Shown in pieces: positions 1 to 6,409 of a DNA stretch of 7,758 nt. Position 1 is the first letter of the stretch; each line of letters starts with the position of its first letter. The position numbers and the translations under genes are program-made. Under the pieces are notes generated by a model, which did no database searches, was not told the origin of the DNA, and worked only from the letters and a program-made list of their open reading frames with translations. Source of the DNA: Verrucomicrobia bacterium TMED56 (lineage in GTDB: Bacteria > Verrucomicrobiota > Verrucomicrobiia > Opitutales > Seribacteraceae); NCBI GenBank assembly GCA_002167265.1, contig NHDJ01000138.1:10487-18244 (forward strand), written 5' to 3'.

Positions 1-333
1 GCCAGTTGGAACGCATACCTCCCAAGTAAAAGTCAGGATCATGCATTGGTCAGTTATGATATGAATATCCTGCAGAGTCTGCCTACGGATGAGCCTTTCT
101 GTGTATCTCTCAATCAAAAAAATCAGATTGACCAGTCCAAAAAACACTCAGAATTTAATTTTTCACATCCCACCTATCATCCCGGGCGCAAAGCTGCCCA
201 ACTCGGACACGGTCAATTTATTCGCAGACAGGGAATTTCTCTTTGCGGTGCTTATTGGGGTTTTGGCTTTCATGAGGATGGAATTACCAGCGGACTTAGG
301 GTTTGTGATGCGTTTGGAACGAAACTAGGATGA
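1..333 (+). CDS. FAD/NAD(P)-dependent amine-oxidase-like oxidoreductase, C-terminal part (5' end outside window)
   Basis: Open from base 1 in frame 1 to TGA at 331-333, giving the last 110 residues of a protein that starts upstream. The tail has the C-terminal pattern of the flavin amine oxidase / NAD(P)-binding Rossmann proteins (COG2907 type) found next to DUF1365 and Cfa genes: 'SWNAYLP' at the window start, 'VSYDMNILQSL', 'FCVSLN', 'HPTYHPG' and near the end 'CGAYWGFGFHEDG'. In this flavoprotein family the last motif lies by the FAD pocket. The dinucleotide-binding N-terminus is not visible. The stop overlaps the DUF1365 start by 4 bp (ATGA), so the two are probably co-translated. Relatives are often annotated as dehydrogenases or desaturase-like, but the substrate is unproven; the neighbours suggest an acyl chain or lipid-linked intermediate. 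Family call firm, reaction inferred. Confidence 0.88.
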   Translation, partial: ASWNAYLPSKSQDHALVSYDMNILQSLPTDEPFCVSLNQKNQIDQSKKHSEFNFSHPTYHPGRKAAQLGHGQFIRRQGISLCGAYWGFGFHEDGITSGLRVCDAFGTKLG

Positions 334-1094
334 ATAGTTCCTTGTATTTTGGCCAAGTCAGCCATCACCGAAAATCTCCCAAGATTCATAACTTAAAATA
401 CCGAGTCTTCATGGCTCATCTTTTTCTTGATGAACTCCAAGTGGTTTTCCGCAACCGGATTCTCTGGTCAGTAAACCGCGGAAATTTATCAAGTTTTCAT
501 CGATCCGATTATCACAGGCCCGAAATTGACTGCCTCGAAAAAGCTGTCCGTCAGACCATGTCCGAACAACTGAAGGAAAAAATGGACGGGAGAATCTCCA
601 TCCTCACGCATCTGCGCACCTTTGGATATTGTTTCAACCCAGTAACATTTTATTATCTTTGGTCAAAAGATCTCAATACTCCTGTCGCAGTCATGACCGA
701 GATCACGAACACTCCCTGGGGAGAACGCTACACCAAATGTTTCAGGTGGATGGAATCGGACTCTCCTTCCCGTACTCAACATGAATTCCGCAAGGAATTT
801 CATGTTTCTCCCTTTATCGGAATGGATGTAGATTATGATTGGAGATTCCTTGTTCCCAATAAAAACAACAAGGTCGACATGTTCCTAACCCGGGAAAAAA
901 AACTTTTCTTTTCCGCCCATCTGCGACTGAAAAGGAAAAAGATCAACACTCTGAATCTAACCTGGGCTTTGTTGCGTTTTCCCTTTATGACACTGAAGGT
1001 GGCATGGGCTATTTACTGGAATGCGATTTTACTCCGTCTAAAAGGTTGCCCTTTTTATTCTCATCCCAAGCATTTGGAATCTGTAAATGACTGA
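330..1094 (+). CDS. DUF1365 family protein
   Basis: A 254-residue protein matching DUF1365 (COG3496) along its whole length, at normal family length. Visible landmarks: N-terminal 'SLYFGQVSHHR' (3-13) followed by 'YRVFMAHLFLDEL' (24-36), 'NRGNLSSFHRSDY' (49-61), 'ILTHLRTFGYCFNPVTFYY' (91-109), 'EITNTPWGERY' (124-134), 'KEFHVSPFIGMD' (155-166) and C-terminal 'FMTLKVAWAIYWNAILLRLKG' region (219-239). No biochemical role is established for the family; it is nearly always next to a flavin amine oxidase and a CFA-type methyltransferase, so a role in lipid modification is inferred. No clear signal peptide. The conserved His, Asn, Glu and Arg residues would suit an enzyme or ligand-binding protein, which I cannot decide. 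The ATG overlaps the upstream stop by 4 bp and the 3' end overlaps the next gene by 8 bp. No well-spaced Shine-Dalgarno is seen, which fits coupled reinitiation. Confidence 0.93.
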   Translation: MNSSLYFGQVSHHRKSPKIHNLKYRVFMAHLFLDELQVVFRNRILWSVNRGNLSSFHRSDYHRPEIDCLEKAVRQTMSEQLKEKMDGRISILTHLRTFGYCFNPVTFYYLWSKDLNTPVAVMTEITNTPWGERYTKCFRWMESDSPSRTQHEFRKEFHVSPFIGMDVDYDWRFLVPNKNNKVDMFLTREKKLFFSAHLRLKRKKINTLNLTWALLRFPFMTLKVAWAIYWNAILLRLKGCPFYSHPKHLESVND

Positions 1095-2355
1095 ACAAAC
1101 AAGTGAATATCTAGATGCTGTCTCAGAACCCGGAAAATCCCCATCCGGCTTTTTTGAAAAAATTCTGTACCGTCAGCTTTCGCTATCTGAAAAAGGATCG
1201 CTCAAGATTGAAAGTCCTTCCGGAAAGAATGTATTTGGCCAGTCTTTAGAAATAGGACTTCAAGCGGATATCCTTATAAATAAAAGGGAGTTTTTCCGTA
1301 AAGCCTGTCTGGGAGGTTCCCTTGGAGTTGCAGACAGTTATGCGAATGGCGATTGGGATAGTACGGATTTGGTTTCATTCTTTCGCTTTTTTATACAAAA
1401 TCAAAATGTGATGGACGGCATGGAGAATGGTTGGGCCACTCTCCTCAATAAGTTCGCGAGATGGGCATACCTTGTCGGGCAGAAAAACACTATACAGGGA
1501 AGCCGTAAAAATATTTCACTGCACTACGATCTGGGTAATGACTTTTACAGCTTGATGCTCGATCCTACCATGACCTACTCCTGTGGAATTTTTAAATCTC
1601 CGGACTCCACCCTGGAAGAAGCATCGCTTGCCAAATACGATCGAATCATTGAACAGCTCAATATTGAACCTCATCATCATGTATTGGAAATCGGATGTGG
1701 ATGGGGTGGATTTGCTGAAAGACTTTCCCAAAGAACCGGTGCCCGACTTACTGCCACCACGATTTCGGAAGAACAATTCAAATATGCAAGGAACCGAATT
1801 GATGATTTGGGATGCACCGACCGTATATCCATTGTACGGCAGGATTATCGCGATCTTTCCGGTCAATTTGACCGCATTGTATCAATCGAAATGATTGAGG
1901 CAGTCGGGCATGAATATCTCCCGACCTACTTTTCCAAAATTTCTGAACTCCTGAAATTAGATGGAGCTGCCATGATTCAGGCTATCACCATGCCTGACCA
2001 TCGATACTCACAGTATCTAAAAGAAGTCGACTACATCCGCACCCGGGTTTTCCCAGGCAGCAATGTTCCGTCTGTTTCCGCTATGATTGAAGCCGTTGCC
2101 AAAAAATCCGATCTACGGGCCACCAATATTTATGACTTCGGCTATCACTACGCACGTACCCTAAGGGAGTGGCGCCTACGCTTCCTTGAACAGGAAAAAA
2201 AGATTGAACAACTTGGATACGATAATCACTTCCGCCGTGCCTGGATCTACTACCTCTGTTATTGCGAAGCTGGTTTTGAAGAAGGATACACCGGAGATGT
2301 TCACCTGCTTTTAACAAAGCCCCAGTCAAAACTAGCCAAAGGGTTTCCGGTATGA
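1087..2355 (+). CDS. Cyclopropane-fatty-acyl-phospholipid synthase family SAM-dependent methyltransferase (paralogue 1)
   Basis: A 422-residue protein with the two-part layout of CFA synthases: N-terminal lipid-binding-type domain (about 1-140; 'GGSLGVADSYANGDW' at 76-90) and C-terminal class I methyltransferase domain. SAM motif I is 'VLEIGCGWGG' (199-208), preceded by 'SLHYDLGNDFY' (144-154). By eye against E. coli CFA synthase, the active-site Cys139 corresponds to Cys166 (TYSCG), Glu239 to Glu271 and Tyr317 to Tyr355 (HYARTL). The bicarbonate-binding pair His266/Ile268 corresponds to Gln298/Ile300 ('IQAIT'), and the 'FEHVG' motif reads 'IEAVG'. The His-to-Gln change is typical of a distinct Cfa-like subgroup near amine oxidase/DUF1365 genes. 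It probably transfers a SAM methyl or methylene group to a phospholipid acyl double bond at the membrane; cyclopropane versus methyl-branched product is undecided. It overlaps its upstream neighbour by 8 bp and its downstream one by 4 bp. Confidence 0.94.
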   Translation: MTEQTSEYLDAVSEPGKSPSGFFEKILYRQLSLSEKGSLKIESPSGKNVFGQSLEIGLQADILINKREFFRKACLGGSLGVADSYANGDWDSTDLVSFFRFFIQNQNVMDGMENGWATLLNKFARWAYLVGQKNTIQGSRKNISLHYDLGNDFYSLMLDPTMTYSCGIFKSPDSTLEEASLAKYDRIIEQLNIEPHHHVLEIGCGWGGFAERLSQRTGARLTATTISEEQFKYARNRIDDLGCTDRISIVRQDYRDLSGQFDRIVSIEMIEAVGHEYLPTYFSKISELLKLDGAAMIQAITMPDHRYSQYLKEVDYIRTRVFPGSNVPSVSAMIEAVAKKSDLRATNIYDFGYHYARTLREWRLRFLEQEKKIEQLGYDNHFRRAWIYYLCYCEAGFEEGYTGDVHLLLTKPQSKLAKGFPV

Positions 2356-2888
2356 ACACGAAATTTTCTTTCCTTATAGACATCCTAGTTTTTAAGGCTG
2401 CATGGGTCCTATGTGTACTGGCCACCAAAACCCCAATTCCGCAATTGTCACCGTTTCTGGGTATCATTCTGGTAATGGGACGGGCATGGATGACGGGCCG
2501 TCTCAAATCATCCATTCCCCTTGCTCTGTCTTCGCTGCTTCTTGGCATCATCGGAGACGCATCCCTTGTTCAACTCAATCTTTTAAATTTTCCGGTTTAT
2601 CCAAATCTCGGTGGCACCCCTCTGTGGATGGTGAGCCTGTGGATTTGTTTTGGTATCATGCTAAGACCTGTGTTCACCTGGTTCCTCGATGATTGTCTTC
2701 GCTCCATTATCGGATTTTCCCTGGGTGGCGTGGTGGCCTATTGGTCGGGGCAAAAATTGGGTGTCCTTGAGTTTGTTCATACCTGGCCCACGGTTCTCGG
2801 AATTGCCACGGAATGGGCTATCGCCGGCATCGTCTTTAGATTCCTTCACGTGAAATTCCCTTACCCTTCTGAAAATGAACACACTTGA
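2352..2888 (+). CDS. DUF2878 family integral membrane protein
   Basis: A 178-residue hydrophobic protein with about six predicted membrane segments (roughly 7-24, 31-44, 55-73, 88-104, 113-131, 147-165). It fits DUF2878 by size, by gene position directly after the Cfa-type gene, and by features such as 'FKAAWVLCV' in the first helix, the 'IIGDASL' region (66-72), 'TPLWMVSLWICFG' (89-101) and 'AYWSGQKLGVLEF' (129-141). The family has no known biochemical function. Its constant association with amine oxidase/DUF1365/Cfa genes suggests help with the membrane-bound step, for example lipid presentation or movement, but this is inference. The start overlaps the upstream stop as ATGA, and the 3' end overlaps the DUF1295 gene by 14 bp. 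Confidence 0.82.
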   Translation: MNTKFSFLIDILVFKAAWVLCVLATKTPIPQLSPFLGIILVMGRAWMTGRLKSSIPLALSSLLLGIIGDASLVQLNLLNFPVYPNLGGTPLWMVSLWICFGIMLRPVFTWFLDDCLRSIIGFSLGGVVAYWSGQKLGVLEFVHTWPTVLGIATEWAIAGIVFRFLHVKFPYPSENEHT

Positions 2889-3669
2889 GCTTCTGTTATA
2901 CGGGCAATTGGGAGCCTCATTGGTCATGTTGATTGGCTGGATGATTGCCCTGTTGATCAAAAACACTTCCTACGTCGATGTACTTTGGGCTTACGGGGTT
3001 GGTGTCTTAGGTATGGTATACCTGATCGTACAATCCGATTTCTGCCACCCAGCCCGACTTGCCGTGCTGGAAGGGATTCTTGCCGTCTGGTCCATAAGAC
3101 TCGGGACTCACTTGCTTCGCAGGTGTTGGGGGAAACCGGAAGATTCCCGCTATGCCTATCTCCGGGAATACCTTGGGAAGAATGCAAATACCGGCTTTTT
3201 TCTCTTTTTCCAGGTTCAGGCTTTTTGGATCGTACTTTTCGCCTCCCCTTTTCTGATACTCGTAAAAAATCCAGCCGCACCTGGTTTGATGGATCACATC
3301 GGGCTGATCATTTGGATAACCGGTTTTGTCGGGGTCAGTCTGGCTGACAAGCAGTTACGGGTGTTCAAACAAAAAAATCAACACAGCCGCAAAGAAGTTT
3401 GTAACACGGGATTATGGAAATATTCCAGACATCCGAATTACTTTTTCGAATGGATTCTTTGGCTGGGTTACATTCCCCTAGGCATTTTCGCAACAGGGGG
3501 ACTCTGGCTCTTTTTGATTCCGCCCATCCTCTACTTTTTTCTCGCAAAAGTTACAGGCATTCCATTTGTGGAAGCACGCAAATTGGAAGCCAGCGGAAAA
3601 GCCTACAAAGACTATGTTGCCAACACCTCCGCTTTTTTTCCCCGTTCACCCCGGAAAGCAGATTCTTAA
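2875..3669 (+). CDS. DUF1295 family membrane protein (steroid 5-alpha-reductase-like / isoprenylcysteine methyltransferase-like fold)
   Basis: A 264-residue polytopic membrane protein, usual length for DUF1295 (COG3752). It shows the N-terminal 'SYVDVLWAYGVG' motif (32-43), 'WSIRLGTHLLRR' (72-83), 'SRYAYLREYLGKN' (91-103), and the C-terminal signature 'GLWKYSRHPNYFFEW' (179-193) shared with steroid 5-alpha-reductases and related membrane enzymes, then 'SGKAYKDYVANTSAFFPRSPR' near the end (240-260). In characterised members of this superfamily the RHPNY-type region lies in the cofactor (NADPH or SAM) site. A membrane reductase acting on an unsaturated lipid is therefore reasonable but unproven; a methyltransferase role is the alternative. 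Membrane helices are visible around 8-28, 36-52, 108-130, 140-156 and 194-225. It overlaps DUF2878 by 14 bp and is followed after 3 bp by the second methyltransferase gene. Confidence 0.93.
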   Translation: MNTLELLLYGQLGASLVMLIGWMIALLIKNTSYVDVLWAYGVGVLGMVYLIVQSDFCHPARLAVLEGILAVWSIRLGTHLLRRCWGKPEDSRYAYLREYLGKNANTGFFLFFQVQAFWIVLFASPFLILVKNPAAPGLMDHIGLIIWITGFVGVSLADKQLRVFKQKNQHSRKEVCNTGLWKYSRHPNYFFEWILWLGYIPLGIFATGGLWLFLIPPILYFFLAKVTGIPFVEARKLEASGKAYKDYVANTSAFFPRSPRKADS

Positions 3670-3672
3670 TAT

Positions 3673-4713
3673 ATGAGCCTTACTGATACCTTTATTGACT
3701 TTGCAGAACGCGGAATCATCCCGGACTTTCTACTACGGGCAGGAATCCGTAACCTCTGTCGCAAACGTCTCAAACAATGCCGAACCGATGATTGCGAAGC
3801 TAATGCGGAACTGATCGAGAAGTATATGCGGTCCGTCGATGAAGCCCCGCTTGCTGTGCTTACGGAAAAAGCCAACCAGCAACATTACGAGATACCCGCA
3901 GATTTTTATCACAAGGTGTTGGGAAAAAATCTCAAGTACAGTTCCTGTTATTTCGAAGACATGGTCAGTGATCTGACAACTGCGGAAAATCGTGGACTTG
4001 AGCTTACCTGTGAACATGCCGGTCTTCAGAACGGTCAGCGGATACTTGAACTCGGTTGCGGATGGGGCTCCCTGTCTCTGTGGATGGCAAAGCACTTTCC
4101 GGAAGCTAACATTACCTCCGTTTCCAATTCACATTCACAACGGGCATATATCATGGAGCAAGCCAGGGAAAGAAAGCTTAGCAATCTTGAAGTGATCACT
4201 GCGGATGTAAACGCCTTTGAACCGGATGGTACCTTTGACCGTGTGGTATCAGTGGAAATGTTTGAACATGTCCGCAACCACCGCGGCCTTTTTCAACGCA
4301 TTCACTCCTGGCTAAAACCTCAAGGAAGACTATTTACTCACGTTTTCTGTCACCGTTCCACCTCCTACCCATTTGAAGTGGAAGGGGAAGACGACTGGAT
4401 GTCCAAGCACTTTTTCAGCGGAGGAACCATGCCCGCGGACGAGTTATTTCTGCGAATTTCCGGCGGTCTTGAACTGGAAACCAGGTGGCGCTGGTCAGGA
4501 GTTCATTATGCCAAAACCTCGGAAGCATGGCTGCTTAACCTCGACCGGAATCAATCTGATGTCCTGCAGCTTTTTTCCCGGGAAATGAATAAAGATGAAG
4601 CCCGGAGAATGTTTCACCGTTGGAGAATCTTTTTTCTCGCGTGCTCCGAGACCTTCGGTTTCGCTAATGGACAGGAATGGTGGGTCTCCCACTATCTTTT
4701 CCATAGACCATGA
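3673..4713 (+). CDS. CFA / coclaurine-N-methyltransferase-like SAM-dependent methyltransferase (paralogue 2)
   Basis: A 346-residue enzyme of the COG2230 superfamily but of a branch different from the 422-residue paralogue two genes upstream. It has a short N-terminal helical part (1-65) instead of the full lipid-binding domain. Motifs: 'HYEIPADFY' (71-79), 'KYSSCYFED' (88-96; Cys92 at the CFA active-site Cys position), SAM motif I 'ILELGCGWGS' (124-133), 'VVSVEMFEHV' (191-200; Glu198), 'FTHVFCHR' (221-228; His223 at the CFA bicarbonate-His position), 'HFFSGGTMP' (246-254) and 'HYAKTSEAW' (278-286). The 'VFCHR' and 'FFSGGTMP' blocks resemble plant (S)-coclaurine N-methyltransferase and its bacterial homologues. 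The acceptor is unknown: an acyl double bond fits the operon, an amine or headgroup fits the CNMT resemblance. It starts 3 bp after the DUF1295 stop and ends in a 4-bp overlap with the beta-propeller gene. No good Shine-Dalgarno; the nearest purine run, GGAAAG at 3653-3658, is too far away. Confidence 0.92.
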   Translation: MSLTDTFIDFAERGIIPDFLLRAGIRNLCRKRLKQCRTDDCEANAELIEKYMRSVDEAPLAVLTEKANQQHYEIPADFYHKVLGKNLKYSSCYFEDMVSDLTTAENRGLELTCEHAGLQNGQRILELGCGWGSLSLWMAKHFPEANITSVSNSHSQRAYIMEQARERKLSNLEVITADVNAFEPDGTFDRVVSVEMFEHVRNHRGLFQRIHSWLKPQGRLFTHVFCHRSTSYPFEVEGEDDWMSKHFFSGGTMPADELFLRISGGLELETRWRWSGVHYAKTSEAWLLNLDRNQSDVLQLFSREMNKDEARRMFHRWRIFFLACSETFGFANGQEWWVSHYLFHRP

Positions 4714-5960
4714 ACAAAAAATCTCTTCTCTTACCATCTATTATTTTTTCATTTTGCTTCCTTTCCAAAGCAGAAGAATCAAAACCTTCTTCCTGGCCAC
4801 AGTGGCGGGGACCTGAACGAAATGGAATCATTCCGTCAGGATCGCCTTGGCCCGACAAAATTGATGAAAATACTCTGAATGAAAAATGGCGGGTAAAAAC
4901 AGGTAAGGGATATTCCGGTCCTGTCGTGTCTGCAGACTATGTTTTCTCCACTGAATCGGTGGACGAGGAAGAACGCACTCATGCTTATAACCGAAAAGAT
5001 GGTAAACTTGCCTGGACCACAAAATGGAAAGGGAAGATGAAAGTCCCATTTTTCGCATCCAAAAATGGTAGTTGGATACGGTCTACTCCCACATTTGACG
5101 GAAAAGACCTTTTTGTTTGCGGAATGCGTGATGTCCTCCACTCCCTCGATGCAATGTCGGGGAAAGTGAACTGGGCGGTCGACTTTGCCGAACGTTATGA
5201 TGCACCCATACCATCATTCGGAACTGTTTGCTCCCCTCTCGTGGATGGGGAGAATCTCTATGTGCAAGCCGCTTCAGGTTTCGTCAAACTTGAGAAAAAA
5301 ACTGGAAAATCTATCTGGCGATCGCTCACTGAAAAAGGCGGTATGTTTGGCAGTGCTTTTTCATCTCCTGTAATCAATGAAATTAACGGAAAAAGACAGG
5401 TAGTGGTACAAACCCGTACTAATTTGACCGGGGTCAACCCAAAGTCAGGAAAAAAAATCTGGACCAAGCCTATCAAAGCATTCCGGGGAATGAATATTCT
5501 CACCCCCACGGTTCTAAATAATTCAATTTTCACCAGCAGTTACGGAGGTAAATCCCTGCTTTTCAATGTGCAAAAGGATGAGAAAAGTCAGGAACTCGTG
5601 CAAAGCTGGGAAAACCGGCAGGAGGGATACATGTCTGGCCCGATTGTTCTTGATGGATACTGCTACATTCACCTTCGGAAACAAAGAATTACCTGTCTGG
5701 ATATGAAAAACGGTGAGACCAGATGGATCAGCAGCGAATCATTCGGAAAATATATGTCCATGGTTTCAAACGGAAATGAGATTCTCGCCCTCGATGAAGA
5801 CGGTACCCTCTACCTGATCGATCCAAATCCTGAAAAATTTGTGATTAAGGAACGCCGTAAAATTTCTGAATCCCCGACTTGGGCACACCTCGCGGTTTCT
5901 GGAAATCAATTATTTGTCCGCGAACTCGAAGCCCTGGTTTGCTACCAGTGGACAGATTAA
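4710..5960 (+). CDS. Secreted PQQ-like beta-propeller repeat protein
   Basis: A 416-residue protein with a Sec signal peptide: basic 'MNKK', hydrophobic core 6-18, likely cleavage after 'SKA' (A21|E22). The mature start carries 'WPQWRGPERNG' (29-39), characteristic of PQQ-binding-like proteins in Planctomycetota and Verrucomicrobiota. At least five blade-type repeats end in the D-x3-G-x3-W pattern: 'RKDGKLAW' (95-102), 'DAMSGKVNW' (147-155), 'EKKTGKSIW' (195-203), 'NPKSGKKIW' (243-251) and 'DMKNGETRW' (331-339). This gives a single propeller domain without an obvious catalytic module, so it is more likely a scaffold or binding protein of the periplasm or cell surface than a quinoprotein dehydrogenase; PQQ binding itself is not shown. 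The start overlaps the methyltransferase stop by 4 bp (ATGA), placing it last in the lipid operon, an unusual partner for this cluster. Confidence 0.93.
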   Translation: MNKKSLLLPSIIFSFCFLSKAEESKPSSWPQWRGPERNGIIPSGSPWPDKIDENTLNEKWRVKTGKGYSGPVVSADYVFSTESVDEEERTHAYNRKDGKLAWTTKWKGKMKVPFFASKNGSWIRSTPTFDGKDLFVCGMRDVLHSLDAMSGKVNWAVDFAERYDAPIPSFGTVCSPLVDGENLYVQAASGFVKLEKKTGKSIWRSLTEKGGMFGSAFSSPVINEINGKRQVVVQTRTNLTGVNPKSGKKIWTKPIKAFRGMNILTPTVLNNSIFTSSYGGKSLLFNVQKDEKSQELVQSWENRQEGYMSGPIVLDGYCYIHLRKQRITCLDMKNGETRWISSESFGKYMSMVSNGNEILALDEDGTLYLIDPNPEKFVIKERRKISESPTWAHLAVSGNQLFVRELEALVCYQWTD

Positions 5961-6038
5961 AAAAAACAAGTTTTTGCCCCCAGAATGTGGTAATTTTTTT
6001 CCTTCTATTGATTTCGAGGATATTTTTAATCTTCCTTC
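5961..6038. other. AT-rich spacer between convergent genes; only a weak terminator candidate
   Basis: This 78-bp spacer separates the 3' ends of the beta-propeller gene (+) and the DUF1475-like gene (-). For + strand transcripts a 3-bp CCA/TGG stem (5980-5982 with 5988-5990) precedes a T-run at 5994-6000, which is too weak for a classic intrinsic terminator. An A/T-only hairpin, AAAAA/TTTTT around a CAAG loop (5963-5975), reads in both directions and, on the minus strand, leads into a run of U residues. Either could help end convergent transcription. I see no small gene or repeat here. Confidence 0.3.
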
Positions 6039-6398
6039 TTACCCTTTTGTTCTTTCAGTTTTAACTTTTTTTATATCGCCCAGAAAGAAAATCTTTGCAT
6101 CTCCTTTACTCTTGGAAAAGGTAATAAGCGCATAAATTCCAGCCACTAGATTACCACCAATAAGTATTGCCACTGACCAGCCCAGGATGATCAACGGACA
6201 GGACTCACGACAGGCAATCCAACCGATAAAAAACAGGAAACCAACATAGACATCGAAAAGGGAAACGATTCCCCAGGGATTGTCGATTAACTTGCCCCCG
6301 TCAGCCCAAAAATCACCGGCAATGAAACCATAGGACAAGGCAACTGCCATGACCACCGTCAGGGTGACAAGGTACGCGAGGGCAAACCTCTTGCCCAT
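6039..6398 (-). CDS. DUF1475-like small membrane protein
   Basis: A 119-residue protein with three predicted membrane helices (about 5-25, 44-63, 68-90) and a basic, Lys-rich C-terminal tail after residue 95. The block 'FIAGDFWADG' (25-34) followed by 'PWGIVSLFDVYVGFL' (41-55), and later 'GNLVAGIYAL' (82-91), resembles the DUF1475 family of small membrane proteins; this is recognition by eye. No function is known for the family. It lies 9 bp after the metY stop on the same strand. A well-placed GAGG ribosome binding site (6406-6409 on the minus strand, 7 nt before the ATG) overlaps that stop, so it is probably the second gene of a metY unit. Any link to methionine metabolism is unclear, and its end faces the lipid operon, which would also be a sensible membrane context. 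Confidence 0.82.
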   Translation of the reverse strand: MGKRFALAYLVTLTVVMAVALSYGFIAGDFWADGGKLIDNPWGIVSLFDVYVGFLFFIGWIACRESCPLIILGWSVAILIGGNLVAGIYALITFSKSKGDAKIFFLGDIKKVKTERTKG

Positions 6399-6405
6399 TA
6401 TAAAA

Positions 6406-6409
6406 CCTC
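6406..6409 (-). promoter_or_regulatory. Ribosome binding site of the DUF1475-like gene
   Basis: On the minus strand GAGG precedes the ATG at 6398 by 7 nt and overlaps the metY stop TGA (6408-6410). It is the clearest Shine-Dalgarno in the window and supports this start. The + strand genes appear to rely on overlapping stops and starts instead. Confidence 0.6.

Noticed and set aside
89..328. 79-codon + strand frame overlapping the partial oxidoreductase
   Set aside because: The frame-1 reading gives the conserved flavoprotein C-terminus, so this alternative frame is a shadow.
1516..1866. 116-codon minus-strand open frame inside the first methyltransferase gene
   Set aside because: It lies opposite the SAM-binding region, whose + strand protein has all expected motifs; there is no family resemblance or start signal.
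2081..2551. 156-codon minus-strand open frame across the end of the first methyltransferase gene and the start of DUF2878
   Set aside because: It is antisense to two well-supported family members, is rich in Arg/Ser/His typical of shadow frames, and shows no recognisable motif.
3733..4095. 120-codon minus-strand open frame inside the second methyltransferase gene
   Set aside because: Antisense to a convincingly coding region; no recognisable domain.
1087..4713. Tandem duplication producing the two methyltransferase genes
   Set aside because: Their lengths, N-terminal domains and active-site neighbourhoods differ clearly (Gln298 versus His223; 'IEAVG' versus 'FEHVR'), so recent duplication is unlikely.
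5879..6135. Short + strand frames covering the beta-propeller 3' end and spacer
   Set aside because: Their composition (Phe/Leu/Ser-rich) comes from the AT-rich spacer and from sequence antisense to the DUF1475-like gene; no ribosome binding site or similarity.
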